From positions 1 to 64,000 of the forward strand of contig PGZF01000006.1 of assembly GCA_002840125.1 (NCBI GenBank): 64,000 bases of DNA, read 5' to 3'. Below are positions 18,536 through 28,513 of the stretch, piece by piece. Each line of letters starts with the position of its first letter. Within the stretch, counting starts at the first letter, position 1. A model generated the notes under the pieces. The model was not told the DNA's origin and made no database searches. It worked only from the letters and a program-made list of their open reading frames with translations. This DNA is from Gammaproteobacteria bacterium HGW-Gammaproteobacteria-15. Lineage in GTDB: Bacteria > Pseudomonadota > Gammaproteobacteria > Enterobacterales > Alteromonadaceae. The position numbers were made by a program, and so were the translations under genes.

Positions 18536-19761
18536 ATAGCCTGACCTTACTGCAAGTAGCCTGGGTGGCGCTGCGGGTAAACCTGCTGCGCAGCATTCTT
18601 ACTATGCTGGGTATTATTATTGGCGTAGCCGCAGTTATTATTATGCTGGCGTTAGGGGCTGGCGCACGCTATGACGTTGACCAGCAAATAAAAAGCCTGG
18701 GCGGCAATGTATTTGTGGTATTTGCCCGCGGCCGTTTTATGGGCGGTGCCCGCGAAGCCAGTGGCAGTAGCCAGGGCCTGACAGAAATGGATGCGCAGGC
18801 CATAGAACAGCAAATTCCGGAAGTAAATGTCGCTGCCCCTACCCTGCGTGCCAGCGGCCAGTTGATTTATGGCAACCTGAACTGGGCGCCGGAAATTCAC
18901 GGTGTCGATAATAAAATTTATACCGCCCAAAGCTGGGAGCTGGCCGAAGGGCGCAGCTTTAGCGATACCGAACTGGCTAGTGCCGGGCGTGTGGCGGTAA
19001 TAGGCCAAACCGTAAAACGTGAACTGTTTGGTGCCGCTGATGCACTTGGCCAAACGGTGCGGGTAAATAAAATGCCGGTTACCATTATTGGTGTGCTTAA
19101 AGGCAAGGGGCAAAATACTCAGGGTAATGATCAGGACGACCTGATTTTTATGCCACTGGACACGGTACGCAAACGTATTGCCGGTATGACTCTATCCAGC
19201 CCTAAAGCGGTACGGTCTATTATTGTGCAGGTAGCAGATGAGCGCGATATGGCCATAGTTGAGCAGCAACTCGATAGCCTGCTGCGCCAGCGTTTGCGCA
19301 TTAGCGACAACCAGAGCGGTTTTAGCATTCGTAACCTGGCCGAAATGGTAGAAACCCGCTCGCAAACGATGCAAATATTTAATGGCCTGCTGGCTGCTGT
19401 AGCGTCAGTATCACTGCTGGTAGGGGGTATTGGCATTATGAATATTATGCTGGTATCGGTAACTGAGCGTACCCGTGAAATTGGCCTGCGTATGGCAGTG
19501 GGTGCCGAACCGCGAATTATTTTAAAGCAGTTTCTGGTAGAAGCAGTGTTGCTCTGTGCCATGGGCGGTCTGATTGGCCTGACTCTGGCCGTAGCTGTCA
19601 GTTTGGGGTTAGAGTATTTTGCCGGTTTTACCGCCATAATTCAGCCGCAGGTTGTAGTGATGAGCCTGGGTTTTTCTTGCCTTATCGGGGTGTTTTTTGG
19701 CTACTATCCGGCCACCAAAGCGGCCCGAATGCAGCCGATTGAAGCGCTGCGCTTTGAATAA
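18532..19761 (+). CDS. ABC transporter permease (MacB type)
   Basis: A 409-residue inner-membrane permease with the MacB/FtsX topology: TM1 at about 20-45, a large periplasmic domain (MacB_PCD, about 50-270) and three C-terminal TM helices. Conserved marks are LRSILTMLGIIIGVAAVI after the N-terminus and the LMLVSVTERTREIGLRMAVGA coupling segment (first 20 residues from MLVSV onward are the key part). Such mechanotransmitters expel peptides, toxins or macrolides from the periplasm through a TolC-like channel. No outer-membrane partner is encoded here. Substrate cannot be read from the sequence. Confidence 0.93.
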   Translation: MNSLTLLQVAWVALRVNLLRSILTMLGIIIGVAAVIIMLALGAGARYDVDQQIKSLGGNVFVVFARGRFMGGAREASGSSQGLTEMDAQAIEQQIPEVNVAAPTLRASGQLIYGNLNWAPEIHGVDNKIYTAQSWELAEGRSFSDTELASAGRVAVIGQTVKRELFGAADALGQTVRVNKMPVTIIGVLKGKGQNTQGNDQDDLIFMPLDTVRKRIAGMTLSSPKAVRSIIVQVADERDMAIVEQQLDSLLRQRLRISDNQSGFSIRNLAEMVETRSQTMQIFNGLLAAVASVSLLVGGIGIMNIMLVSVTERTREIGLRMAVGAEPRIILKQFLVEAVLLCAMGGLIGLTLAVAVSLGLEYFAGFTAIIQPQVVVMSLGFSCLIGVFFGYYPATKAARMQPIEALRFE

Positions 19762-19875
19762 TACATAGTAGACTTTAGTCTTAGCGCTATAACAGGTGAT
19801 TGACAGTACAGCAGAATTTCCGAACACTCAGAAAATAACCTATAGTTTTATTTTTTGTTGTGCCACGGGATGCTT

Positions 19876-21417
19876 ATGCAACTTAAAAGTACCAAACCTG
19901 CTTTGCTGGTGTTTGCTGTTCTGTTGGTGCAGGCAATAAGTTTTGCCGCTACCTCTTCTGCCATACTGGCGTTAACGCTGGCGGCTATAATGCTGTTGCT
20001 GTTTTTTTACTGGCCGGCAGCCGCCGCACAGCCTGTTAGTGATGACAACAATGAGGTATTGGCAAAAACCGCAGATAATATTACCGAAGCTACGTCAAAG
20101 ATGGCCATTGGCGCGGCTGAAGTGTCATTTTATATTGACAGCCTGATTAAAGATATTCAGCACAGCGGTGATGACAGCAGCAAAATTGCTGACGTGAGCA
20201 ACCGCCTGGCCAGCACTGGTAATGAGCTGACCCGATCACTGCAAAGTATTGGTAGTGCACTGCAACAAACGGCTGCCGCATCACAGCAGGCCGATAACCT
20301 GCTTGGATCCGGCGTCAACAATATTAAAGCACTGGTTAGCGCTGTCAGCGACGCGGCAGTACAACTGGCCAGGTTGCGCAGCAGCAGCGACAACATTCAG
20401 CGTATTACTGAAGTCATTAACACCGTAGCCGAACAAACCAACTTACTGGCGTTAAACGCAGCCATTGAAGCCGCCCGCGCCGGTGAACAGGGCCGCGGCT
20501 TTGCCGTGGTAGCCGATGAAGTAAGAACCCTGGCAGGCAAAACCGCTACCGCCACTAAAGATATCGCCACTATGCTGAGTGATATCCGCGAGCAAAGCCA
20601 GCATACCGCCAGCCAGATGAGCCAGCTACAACAGGCCGGTGAGCAGGTGCAGCAAGAACTGCTGCAGGTTGCCGCGGGTTTTAATGATATAAACCAGCAA
20701 ATAAGCGGCTCCTCGCAAACATTAGGCCAAATTGAGCAGGTAAGTACCGATCTGGAACATACCAGTGAACAACTTGCTCATTCCATCGGCAATATCAGCC
20801 AGGCGCTAAAAACGATCGGCCAGAAAGGCAACTCGGTAGCGCAACAGGCGATAGAACTGTCGGTAGAAACTGAAAGTGTTTACCGCGAACTTAGCACCTT
20901 AAGTGAACACAGTTTTTTCAGCCCTATTTTGGCCGAGGCCAGACAAGCCGCTGATGCGATTGGCCAGTTGTTTAGTCAGGCGGTTGCCGATGGCCGCCTG
21001 AGCATGGAGGCACTGTTTGCCGAAAAATACCAGCCGATAACAGGTAGCAACCCGGCGAAATTTCATACCGGCTATGACAGCTTTACTGATCAGTTTTTAC
21101 CGGCGATTCAGGAGCCGGTATTAAGCCGGCACAGCAATGTGCTTTATGCCGGTGCGGTAGATCGCAAGGGGTACTTTCCTACCCATAATAAGAAGTTCAG
21201 CCAGCCGCTAACCGGCAATTACGACAAAGATTTACTGCAAAACCGCACTAAACGCATTTTTAGCGACCGCACCGGCAGCCGTTGTGGCAGCCATACCGAA
21301 ACCATGCTATTGCAAACCTATAAACGTGACACCGGCGAGATCCTACATGATTTATCAGTGCCTATTATGGTAAACGGCAGGCATTGGGGCGGGTTTCGTA
21401 TTGGCTTTAAACGCTAA
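19876..21417 (+). CDS. Methyl-accepting chemotaxis protein with C-terminal sensor-like domain
   Basis: A 513-residue chemoreceptor. I prefer ATG 19876 (GGGA 5 nt upstream) over ATG 19870 or TTG 19855. Two closely spaced hydrophobic helices (about 8-26 and 28-46) leave almost no periplasmic loop, so there is no periplasmic ligand domain. The signalling helices follow, with the highly conserved hairpin tip [20 protein letters not shown] at about residues 186-205. After the second helix about 155 further residues form a compact domain with conserved-looking [13 protein letters not shown] and HWGGFRIG motifs, probably a cytoplasmic sensor. It would report to the CheA/CheW array encoded at 32-39 kb. 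Confidence 0.93.
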   Translation: MQLKSTKPALLVFAVLLVQAISFAATSSAILALTLAAIMLLLFFYWPAAAAQPVSDDNNEVLAKTADNITEATSKMAIGAAEVSFYIDSLIKDIQHSGDDSSKIADVSNRLASTGNELTRSLQSIGSALQQTAAASQQADNLLGSGVNNIKALVSAVSDAAVQLARLRSSSDNIQRITEVINTVAEQTNLLALNAAIEAARAGEQGRGFAVVADEVRTLAGKTATATKDIATMLSDIREQSQHTASQMSQLQQAGEQVQQELLQVAAGFNDINQQISGSSQTLGQIEQVSTDLEHTSEQLAHSIGNISQALKTIGQKGNSVAQQAIELSVETESVYRELSTLSEHSFFSPILAEARQAADAIGQLFSQAVADGRLSMEALFAEKYQPITGSNPAKFHTGYDSFTDQFLPAIQEPVLSRHSNVLYAGAVDRKGYFPTHNKKFSQPLTGNYDKDLLQNRTKRIFSDRTGSRCGSHTETMLLQTYKRDTGEILHDLSVPIMVNGRHWGGFRIGFKR

Positions 21418-21440
21418 ACCGGGCCTGGGCCCGGTTTAGC
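21413..21440. terminator. Bidirectional terminator between chemoreceptor and mlaA
   Basis: A perfect 12-bp stem (GCTAAACCGGGC / GCCCGGTTTAGC) with a CTGG loop overlaps the chemoreceptor stop codon. It lies between convergent genes and is followed by a moderately T-rich stretch on the plus strand. Confidence 0.8.
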
Positions 21441-21459
21441 TGGAGCTCTTTGTTGTTAA

Positions 21460-22236
21460 TTACTCAAGATCGTCGAGTAAGTCATCAAATACGCTTTCAT
21501 CCACTTCAGGTTCTTCCTGTTTTGGCGGATTACCGTCGTATATTTTAAACAACTGGCGCTGGTAATAAGACTCTTTGACAAAGGCGTATGGATCGAGCGA
21601 CTCTTCCAGCATATTCTCCATCGACATCAGCTGCTCACGATCATCTAATGCATTGATAGCTGCCCTGGTCAGGGTAAGTGGGGTATTTAACAGCCCCAGC
21701 GGAAAATAAAGGTTATCTACCAAGCCACCTGCCGTGCCCCGCACGGTAGTAGGACCAAGCGCCGGCAACATCAGGTAAGGGCCATCCCCCACGCCCCACA
21801 CTGCCAGTGTCTGGCTAAAATCCTCACCCTGCTCTACCAGACCTATTCTGGTAGCTACATCAAACAAACCAAACAGACCAAGTGTGCTGTTTACCAGAAA
21901 ACGCCCGGCGCTGATGGCAGCACGGTCTGGTTTTGCCTGCAGGGTACCGTTTAAAAAGCTGGCTGGTTCACTGAGGTTATTCGCTACATTGACCAGACCT
22001 TTACGTGCTGGTTTGGGTACTACGGTCATATAACCCACAGTGGCCGGGCGCAGGACATACTTGTCCAGAATGTCGTAGTTAAAATCCCACAGTGGCCGGT
22101 TGATAGTTTCCAGTGGGTCCCGGCTATCCCGGTAATCAGTTTGCTGCTGGGTTTGTTTAGTGTCAGGCTTACTGGCACAGCCAGTAACCAGCAGCATTAA
22201 CGGCAACAACACGGCAAAACACGACGATGTACGCAT
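21460..22236 (-). CDS. mlaA: Outer-membrane phospholipid-transport lipoprotein MlaA (VacJ)
   Basis: A 258-residue lipoprotein that removes phospholipids from the outer leaflet and hands them to the Mla system. The lipobox LVTGC ends at C20. Family hallmarks are the DPLETINRPLWDFNYDILDKY opening (first 20 residues are the recognisable part), the PASFLNGTLQ region and the GPYLMLPALGPTTVR channel segment. A long acidic C-terminal tail ends in DDLLDDLE. It starts 1 bp after the ccmI stop, so it is transcribed with the ccm operon although unrelated in function. The other mla genes are not in this window. Confidence 0.95.
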   Translation of the reverse strand: MRTSSCFAVLLPLMLLVTGCASKPDTKQTQQQTDYRDSRDPLETINRPLWDFNYDILDKYVLRPATVGYMTVVPKPARKGLVNVANNLSEPASFLNGTLQAKPDRAAISAGRFLVNSTLGLFGLFDVATRIGLVEQGEDFSQTLAVWGVGDGPYLMLPALGPTTVRGTAGGLVDNLYFPLGLLNTPLTLTRAAINALDDREQLMSMENMLEESLDPYAFVKESYYQRQLFKIYDGNPPKQEEPEVDESVFDDLLDDLE

Positions 22237-22237
22237 A

Positions 22238-23440
22238 TTAAGGTTCCAGTTTTAACGAAACAGAAAGCAAGGGATCATCAGAAAACGATAAAACATCTGA
22301 AGCCGTTTGAATATCACCGGGGCGCTGCTCCACAGTACCTGACAACGACATGCGGGCAACAACCTGCACTTTATCAGCATTGGCCAGACTCCAGCCCGGC
22401 TGCATGGCCATTTGTTCTGTCAGCACCAGTTGTTGCTCACCGGACGGTAAAGGAATGCGCTGTACGGCCAGCGGTAGTGCTGCCCCCTCTACCGCTTTGG
22501 CAAACAAGAACAGGCTGGCATTTGGGTTAGCCTGCGCCAGCGCCGGATCAACATACAACGTAACACTAATTTGGCGCCCTTCCGGCATTTTATCGATGTT
22601 TAGCTGTTCTAAGCGTTGCTGCACTGCGGCATAACGCGGGTCATCTGCTGGCAGTTGTCTTAACAAAATCTGCCAGGCACTGGCGGCTTCGGTTAAATCG
22701 CCTTTTTCATAGGCAATCAGCGCCATCAGCGATAACGCATCGGTATTTTCCGTATCGCGGCTTAACACCCGGGCTACTGCGCGCCCGGCTCTGGCCAGGC
22801 TGTCGTCATCGCCGAGTAAAATCAGGGCCTGCGCATAACTAAGTAACAATGGTGAGCGCTCAGGCGTTAGCTTAAGGGCTTTTTCAAAAGCAGCGACGGC
22901 CTGCTCCAGCACCCCCTGCGACATCCGGATACGGCCCAGCAGCATCCAGGCCACGGCATCATCACCTTCGTTAGCTAAGCGGGTACGCAAGGCCAGAGCA
23001 AACAGCTCGACTTCCTGATCTGATAACGGTTCCCCCTGGTTCAGCAATGCCCGCTCACCATATTGGGATAAGTTTTGCTGTGCCTGCTGCCACTGCAGCA
23101 ACTGGCGATAATGCCCGGTACTGGCATATACACCGGCCACTATCAGCAAAGTAAGCATTAACAGCGCTAACGGCAAACGCCAGTTCGCGCCGCTGTTGTC
23201 TGTTTGCTGTAGCTGCTGTTGCTGCAGCAAAAACTGACTTTTCAGCTCCTGCGCTGCGCTGTCGAAATCCTGTTCAGCCAGCTCACCGGCATCGCGTGCC
23301 AGCGCCAGCAACTGCAAGCGCTCTTCAAATAATTGTGCCGGAGTTTGCAGGGGTAACTCTTTGCTGCGTCTTGGCCAGAACAACACTGTTGCGCTTAGCA
23401 ATAACATCAGTACAGCAGCAGATAACAACGGCCACATCAT
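22238..23440 (-). CDS. ccmI: Cytochrome c maturation protein CcmI (TPR apocytochrome chaperone)
   Basis: A 400-residue inner-membrane protein that holds apocytochrome c for haem ligation by CcmF/CcmH. Two N-terminal TM helices (about 3-23 and 90-110) flank a cytoplasmic leucine-zipper-like loop rich in Gln/Leu. A periplasmic tetratricopeptide region (about 150-270) and a C-terminal beta domain follow. It overlaps ccmH by 4 bp and ends the ccm series. Confidence 0.93.
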   Translation of the reverse strand: MMWPLLSAAVLMLLLSATVLFWPRRSKELPLQTPAQLFEERLQLLALARDAGELAEQDFDSAAQELKSQFLLQQQQLQQTDNSGANWRLPLALLMLTLLIVAGVYASTGHYRQLLQWQQAQQNLSQYGERALLNQGEPLSDQEVELFALALRTRLANEGDDAVAWMLLGRIRMSQGVLEQAVAAFEKALKLTPERSPLLLSYAQALILLGDDDSLARAGRAVARVLSRDTENTDALSLMALIAYEKGDLTEAASAWQILLRQLPADDPRYAAVQQRLEQLNIDKMPEGRQISVTLYVDPALAQANPNASLFLFAKAVEGAALPLAVQRIPLPSGEQQLVLTEQMAMQPGWSLANADKVQVVARMSLSGTVEQRPGDIQTASDVLSFSDDPLLSVSLKLEP

Positions 23441-23895
23441 GGCTTTTTACTCCGGTAACGTTTAATCAGCTGATCCAGCTCAGTATTTAACTCGCTTTTA
23501 GTATCAGCATTGTGTTGTGGTTGCCGGCTACGGCGGTAAATAGCGGTGCCGAGCAATAATGTCAGCATCAGCACCGGGGCTAACCATAACCACAGCGTAT
23601 AGCGGTTCAGTGGTGGCTGATAATGCACAAAGTCGCCGTAGCGGTTAATCATGTAATCTAATACTTGCTGCCGCTCCTGGCCCTGGCGCACCAGCTCGTA
23701 AGTTTTTTGCCGCATATCTACTGCCACTATGGCGTTGGAATCAGCAATATTCTGGTTCTGACACTGTGGGCAGCGCAGCTCTGCCGTTAAGCTGCGGTAT
23801 AAATCGCGCTGGCTGTCGTTGTCAAACTGCAGCAACTCCTGTGCATGCAGTGCGCCGCTTAACAGCAATAATACTGTCGCAATAAGGTATTTCAT
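23437..23895 (-). CDS. ccmH: Cytochrome c maturation thiol oxidoreductase CcmH (CcmL domain)
   Basis: A 152-residue exported, membrane-anchored protein that reduces the apocytochrome CxxCH cysteines before haem attachment. I chose ATG 23895, which overlaps the ccmG stop (ATGA) and gives a clean signal peptide ending in LHA-Q. A longer reading frame upstream lies inside ccmG. The redox motif LRCPQCQN has C42 and C45. A C-terminal TM helix (about 105-127) anchors it. The Ccl2/CcmI part of E. coli CcmH is a separate gene here (ccmI), the usual arrangement outside enterics. Confidence 0.95.
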   Translation of the reverse strand: MKYLIATVLLLLSGALHAQELLQFDNDSQRDLYRSLTAELRCPQCQNQNIADSNAIVAVDMRQKTYELVRQGQERQQVLDYMINRYGDFVHYQPPLNRYTLWLWLAPVLMLTLLLGTAIYRRSRQPQHNADTKSELNTELDQLIKRYRSKKP

Positions 23896-24464
23896 GGCTG
23901 GCTCCACTGCTGATACAGCGGTGCCAGTTTGGCGCGCCATATTTGTGGGTTAATATCACCAATATGATGTGCCCGCACTATACCGTTGCTATCAATCAGA
24001 AAAGTTTCCGGTGCGCCGCTAACGCCTAAATCCAGCGATAAACGCCGCTCCAGATCAAGAATATTAAACTGATAAGGATCGCCGTTTTGCTGCAGTTTCT
24101 GTGCTACATCCTGTTGCAATGCTTTAAGACTAAAAGGCGCATCAAAGGTAGGATCGCGCGGCAGCTCATAATACAAGCCGACAATTTTAACACCCTGCTT
24201 GCGCAGCTCGGTAAGATAACCCAGTTCAGCATTACAGGTTGGGCACCAGGTACCCCAGACATTAAGCAAAAAAGTTTCGCCGTGCAGTTGCTCCGGCGTC
24301 CAGATCTGTTGTGGCTGCATCAGATCTGCCAGGGCAAATTCAGGTAGCGCTTTGTTCAGACTGGCTGATTCACGCTCACGCGGATCGGAAAACAAGCCAC
24401 TGAGCAAAAATACAGTCAGCAGCAAAAACAGCGCCAGCGGCACATAAAAAAACAGCTTACGCAT
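23892..24464 (-). CDS. ccmG: Thiol:disulfide interchange protein CcmG/DsbE
   Basis: A periplasmic thioredoxin-like protein of 190 residues tethered by an N-terminal TM helix (about 4-24). It keeps the CcmH and apocytochrome cysteines reduced. The active site WCPTC has C74 and C77, and the family GVSGAPETFLID cis-Pro loop follows near residue 150. It overlaps ccmF by 8 bp and ccmH by 4 bp. Confidence 0.96.
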   Translation of the reverse strand: MRKLFFYVPLALFLLLTVFLLSGLFSDPRERESASLNKALPEFALADLMQPQQIWTPEQLHGETFLLNVWGTWCPTCNAELGYLTELRKQGVKIVGLYYELPRDPTFDAPFSLKALQQDVAQKLQQNGDPYQFNILDLERRLSLDLGVSGAPETFLIDSNGIVRAHHIGDINPQIWRAKLAPLYQQWSQP

Positions 24465-26424
24465 TGGCCACCTCCTGCTTTGTTGCCGGTGGCGTTTTAC
24501 GCCGGTAGCGTTTATCCGCCAAAGCCAGTAAAGCGCCTAATGACATCAGCAAACCGCCAAGCCAAATCCAGCGTACAAAAGGTTTAACCTGAATACGCAG
24601 TGCCCAGGCATTACCGGGTAATTCTTCCCCCAAAGACACATATAAATCACGGCTTAAACGGGCATGCACTGCCGCTTCCGTCATAATAGTGCGCTGAATG
24701 CGGTAAAAACGTTTTTCTGCGTGCAAGTGCGTAACGTAACGGCCATCTTTACGTACATCAAGCTCGGCGGCCTGGCCGCCATAGTTTGGTCCATCCAGTT
24801 CATATACATCCACCAGCGTAAACTGATAACCAGCCAGTGTGGCAGTATCGCCTTCCTGCATCCGCACATCGCGCTCTTCGGTGTAGGTTTTGGTCATGGC
24901 AACACCAATCACCAGCACAGCAAAACCAATATGAGCCAGTGTCATACCATAATGGCTGGCATTAAGTTTAGTCAGACCCTGCGTTACAGAACCAAACTGA
25001 CGCATGCGCAACATTACCTCAGCCAATGCTGATACGCCCACCCAGGCACCCAATAACATGCCCAGTAACGCCAGGTTAGCCTGCACGCTTTGCATGCTGG
25101 CCAATACGCCAAGCGCCAGGATCAACGCAGCCACTAACACCAGGCCAAGCGGTTTAACCAACGGCGTAAATTGTTGCTGCTTCCAGCGTACCCAGGGGCC
25201 TAAACCCAGCATCAGCGCAAACGGAATCGTCAAATAGTAAAACATCTGATTAAAAAACGGCTCGCCGATAGAGATAGAGCCTAAGCCCAGCTCTTTATGA
25301 AATAACGGAAATAAAGTACCCAGAAACACAATTAAACAGGCTGTCAGCAGAAATATATTATTGCCCCACAGCATCATTTCGCGTGAAAACAGCTGATAGC
25401 GTGCTTGCGAGCGTACAGAGTTCATCCGCATGCCATATAACAGCAACGAACCGCCCACAACCAGCAGTAAAAATACTAACAGGTACATACCGCGGCCCGG
25501 ATCAGTAGCAAATGAGTGCACTGACACCAGCACACCGGAGCGTACCAAAAAGGCCCCTACCAGGCTAAGCGCAAACGCAGCCAGGGCCAGCAGTACTGTC
25601 CAGCTTTTAAAGGTGCCGCGTTTTTCGGTTACTGCCAGGCTGTGAATTAATGCCGTACCGGCCAGCCAGGGCATAAAAGAGGCGTTTTCTACCGGGTCCC
25701 AGAACCACCAACCGCCCCAGCCCAGCTCGTTATATGCCCACCAGCTACCCAGCATGATACCCAGCGTAAGAAATAACCAGGCAGCCAGTGCCCAGGGCCG
25801 TACCCAACGTGCCCAGACGCTATCAAAACGGCCGCCCATCAGTGCTGCTATGGCAAAGGCAAAGGCCACAGCAAAACCAACGTAGCCCATATACAACGTA
25901 GGCGGGTGCAGGATCATGCCAAAATCCTGCAACAGCGGGTTAAGATCGCGCCCCTCTACCGGAAAAAACGGCAGGCTACGCTCAAACGGATTCGACATAA
26001 ACAACGAGAAGGCAATAAAGCCGACACAGATCACACCCATAATCCCCAGAATACGGCCCAACAGCAGTAAAGGGAGAGCTTTGGAGAACTGTGCAACTAA
26101 GGCTGTCCAGCCTGCCAGCATCAGCACCCACAACAGCATAGAGCCTTCATGCGAGCCAAAACTGGCCGTGATCTGATAATACCAGGGCAAGGTGCTGCTG
26201 GAGTTTTGCGCCACGTTAACTACGGTGAAATCGTTAGTGCGAAAGGCGTAAATCAGTGCCAGCATTGCCAGCAAACAAAACAAAAACTGGCCTAAGGCCA
26301 GTGGTTTGGCCAGCAACAACATACGCTGGTTAGCGACAAAACTGCCATATAAGGGGATAATTGCCAGTAACAGCGATAACGCAAAGGCAAATGTCAGCGC
26401 CAGCTGACCGGCTTCAACGATCAT
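24457..26424 (-). CDS. ccmF: Haem lyase subunit CcmF
   Basis: A 655-residue polytopic membrane protein of the haem-handling family that, with CcmH/I, ligates haem b to apocytochrome c. The tryptophan-rich WWD domain is at about 228-253 (core WWFWDPVENASFMPW). Periplasmic His residues flank it, for example in LHPPTLYMG near 172-180. About 15 TM helices and a large periplasmic domain before the last helix are as expected. It shares one nucleotide with ccmE (stop/start overlap). Confidence 0.97.
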   Translation of the reverse strand: MIVEAGQLALTFAFALSLLLAIIPLYGSFVANQRMLLLAKPLALGQFLFCLLAMLALIYAFRTNDFTVVNVAQNSSSTLPWYYQITASFGSHEGSMLLWVLMLAGWTALVAQFSKALPLLLLGRILGIMGVICVGFIAFSLFMSNPFERSLPFFPVEGRDLNPLLQDFGMILHPPTLYMGYVGFAVAFAFAIAALMGGRFDSVWARWVRPWALAAWLFLTLGIMLGSWWAYNELGWGGWWFWDPVENASFMPWLAGTALIHSLAVTEKRGTFKSWTVLLALAAFALSLVGAFLVRSGVLVSVHSFATDPGRGMYLLVFLLLVVGGSLLLYGMRMNSVRSQARYQLFSREMMLWGNNIFLLTACLIVFLGTLFPLFHKELGLGSISIGEPFFNQMFYYLTIPFALMLGLGPWVRWKQQQFTPLVKPLGLVLVAALILALGVLASMQSVQANLALLGMLLGAWVGVSALAEVMLRMRQFGSVTQGLTKLNASHYGMTLAHIGFAVLVIGVAMTKTYTEERDVRMQEGDTATLAGYQFTLVDVYELDGPNYGGQAAELDVRKDGRYVTHLHAEKRFYRIQRTIMTEAAVHARLSRDLYVSLGEELPGNAWALRIQVKPFVRWIWLGGLLMSLGALLALADKRYRRKTPPATKQEVANA

Positions 26425-26909
26425 TAATAGCTCCCGCTGGCAGGTTGCTGCTGTGACGGCGGTACATGCTTAATACCTTTTAATGCTTCGGCAACTTCCG
26501 GCGGCATATATTCTTCGTCGTGCTTGGCCAGCACTTCTGACGCTTTAATGGTGGTGGCATCCTGTAACACGCCTTGTGCCACTATACCCTGCCCTTCACG
26601 AAACAAGTCCGGCAGGATGCCTTCGTATATTACGGTCACCAGCGGGCCGGTATCGACCAGATCAAAACTGACTTTCAGTGACTCAGGGTCACGTTTTACT
26701 GAGCCTGCGACCACCATGCCGCCAATACGCAGGCGCTGACCAACCTGTGGTTTTATTTTGTCCTTACCAAGGCCGTCCACTAACTGTGATGGCGTATAAA
26801 ATAAGTCAATATTCTGCTGCAAGGCATAAAGCATGGCAGCTACGGCTCCGGTGAGTAAACCAATAACCAACAAAATGGCAAACAGGCGTTTCTGACGTCT
26901 TGGCTGCAT
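26424..26909 (-). CDS. ccmE: Periplasmic haem chaperone CcmE
   Basis: A 161-residue haem chaperone that binds haem covalently through a histidine and delivers it to CcmF. An N-terminal membrane anchor (about 9-29) is followed by an OB-fold domain. The H130-x3-Y134 motif (HDEEY) carries the covalent His and the axial Tyr at the same numbering as E. coli. The flexible C-terminal tail is Pro/Gln rich. Start and stop overlap its neighbours by 1 nt. Confidence 0.97.
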   Translation of the reverse strand: MQPRRQKRLFAILLVIGLLTGAVAAMLYALQQNIDLFYTPSQLVDGLGKDKIKPQVGQRLRIGGMVVAGSVKRDPESLKVSFDLVDTGPLVTVIYEGILPDLFREGQGIVAQGVLQDATTIKASEVLAKHDEEYMPPEVAEALKGIKHVPPSQQQPASGSY

Positions 26910-27109
26910 TAGTGTGCTTGCTCCTGATACTGCTGAAGGCGTTTTTCGCGGGCCAGCTTTGCACTAAGCTGGCGCTTGAATTGTTTATGCTGGTACTGGC
27001 TGTACCAGGCTAAGGCGGCCAGCATGACATAGCTGCTGCCAAAAGATAACCAGACAAACAGGCCATAACCGCCCATTGCCCAAAATTCTGCCCATGACTG
27101 AAAATACAT
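26909..27109 (-). CDS. ccmD: Haem exporter accessory protein CcmD
   Basis: A 66-residue single-TM protein required to release holo-CcmE from the CcmABC complex. The N-terminal [19 protein letters not shown], a TM helix to about residue 36, and a basic, Gln-rich cytoplasmic tail are typical. It sits between ccmC and ccmE. Confidence 0.93.
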   Translation of the reverse strand: MYFQSWAEFWAMGGYGLFVWLSFGSSYVMLAALAWYSQYQHKQFKRQLSAKLAREKRLQQYQEQAH

Positions 27110-27111
27110 AT

Positions 27112-27846
27112 TTAGTCTCCTGCCATTGCTTTAACCCAGGGCCGGTGTTGCTCGTTTACCAGTATTGCCGTGCGTAGCCGTACACACAGCAATGCCAGCA
27201 TCAATATTTTAAATGCCAGTATGCTGATCAGTAGTGGCCATAGCATACTTGGATCAATCGACGGTTTGGCAAACTTGGTTATAGACGCGCCCTGATGCAA
27301 AGTGTTCCACCATTCTACCGAAAAATGGATAATCGGTAGATTAATTACACCCACTACGGCCAGCAAAGAGGCCACCTTGGCACCGGTTTGCCGGTCAGAA
27401 AAAGCACCGCTTAACGCTATTACGCCAAGATAAAGAAACAACAGTATAAGCTCTGACGTTAAACGGGCATCCCACACCCACCAGGTACCCCACATTGGTT
27501 TACCCCAGGCCATACCGGTAATAAGCGCTATAGCCGTGTATACCGCACCGATAGGCGCAATAGCCAGTACTGACCACTGCGCAACTTTTACCTGCCATAC
27601 CAGCGCAATAAAGGCGGCTATAGCCATAGCCGAATAAGTACCCATAGACATAATGGCGGCAGGTACATGCAAATGAATAATACGGTAGCTATCGCCCTGT
27701 TGATAGTCGGGCGGTGTAAATGCCAGGCCCCAGATATTGCCCAGCAGCAGTAATAGCAGGGCTGTGCCCATTAACCATGGCATAAGGCGGCCACACAAGT
27801 GGTAAACGGTTTCAGGCTTAGCGTAAGGATGCAACCATTTAAACAT
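27112..27846 (-). CDS. ccmC: Haem-handling protein CcmC
   Basis: A 244-residue membrane protein with six TM helices that loads haem onto CcmE. The WWD domain is seen in WGTWWVWDARLTSEL (about residues 127-141), with flanking histidines in RIIHLHVP and VEWWNTLHQG. It starts 1 bp beyond the ccmB stop. Confidence 0.96.
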   Translation of the reverse strand: MFKWLHPYAKPETVYHLCGRLMPWLMGTALLLLLLGNIWGLAFTPPDYQQGDSYRIIHLHVPAAIMSMGTYSAMAIAAFIALVWQVKVAQWSVLAIAPIGAVYTAIALITGMAWGKPMWGTWWVWDARLTSELILLFLYLGVIALSGAFSDRQTGAKVASLLAVVGVINLPIIHFSVEWWNTLHQGASITKFAKPSIDPSMLWPLLISILAFKILMLALLCVRLRTAILVNEQHRPWVKAMAGD

Positions 27847-27847
27847 A

Positions 27848-28513
27848 TCAGCTCACATTTATTTTCAGCGCACTGGTCACCGCAAGCGGTACCAATGCCA
27901 AAGCAAATAACAACATAGCCAGCATCACGGCCAGTTGTCCGTGATACGGCAGCGCCATACTGGCTGCTTCCATCGCCGCACTGGCGAATATTAGCAGCGG
28001 AATATACAGGGGCAGAATCAGCAGTGCCAGTAAAATGCCACCTTTATCGGCCGACACCGTAAGTGCTGCGCCAAGCACACTGAGCAAACTCAGCAGCGGC
28101 GTACCCAATAGCAAGGTTAATACCATAGCAATAAAGCTGGCCATATCAACGTTAAGCAACAGCGCAACCAAAGGTGATAACAACACCAGAGGCAAGCCGG
28201 TACTTAGCCAGTTGGCCAGTAATTTGGCCAGCACAAAAGCTAACAACGGCTGGCGTGACGCCACCAATTGCTCGACCACACCGTTACGGTAATCGTCTTT
28301 AAACAGCCGTTCGGCGGCCAGCAACACGCTAAGCAATGCTGCTATCCAGATCACTCCGGGTGCGATAATACGCAACAAATTTGGCTCTGGCCCAACGCCC
28401 AGTGGAAATAAACTCAGCACAATAAGGAAAAAAAGTACCGGGTTTAGCCAGTCAGCTTTTTGCCGTGCCAGCAGGCGCAATTCACGCTTTAAAAAAGGTC
28501 CCAGGGTTACCAT
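27848..28513 (-). CDS. ccmB: Haem ABC-type exporter permease CcmB
   Basis: A 221-residue six-TM permease partner of the CcmA ATPase. Together they drive release of holo-CcmE from CcmCDE. Recognisable features are the RELRLLARQKADWLNPVLFF opening and ERLFKDDYRNGVVEQL loop. It overlaps ccmA by 7 bp. Confidence 0.95.
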   Translation of the reverse strand: MVTLGPFLKRELRLLARQKADWLNPVLFFLIVLSLFPLGVGPEPNLLRIIAPGVIWIAALLSVLLAAERLFKDDYRNGVVEQLVASRQPLLAFVLAKLLANWLSTGLPLVLLSPLVALLLNVDMASFIAMVLTLLLGTPLLSLLSVLGAALTVSADKGGILLALLILPLYIPLLIFASAAMEAASMALPYHGQLAVMLAMLLFALALVPLAVTSALKINVS

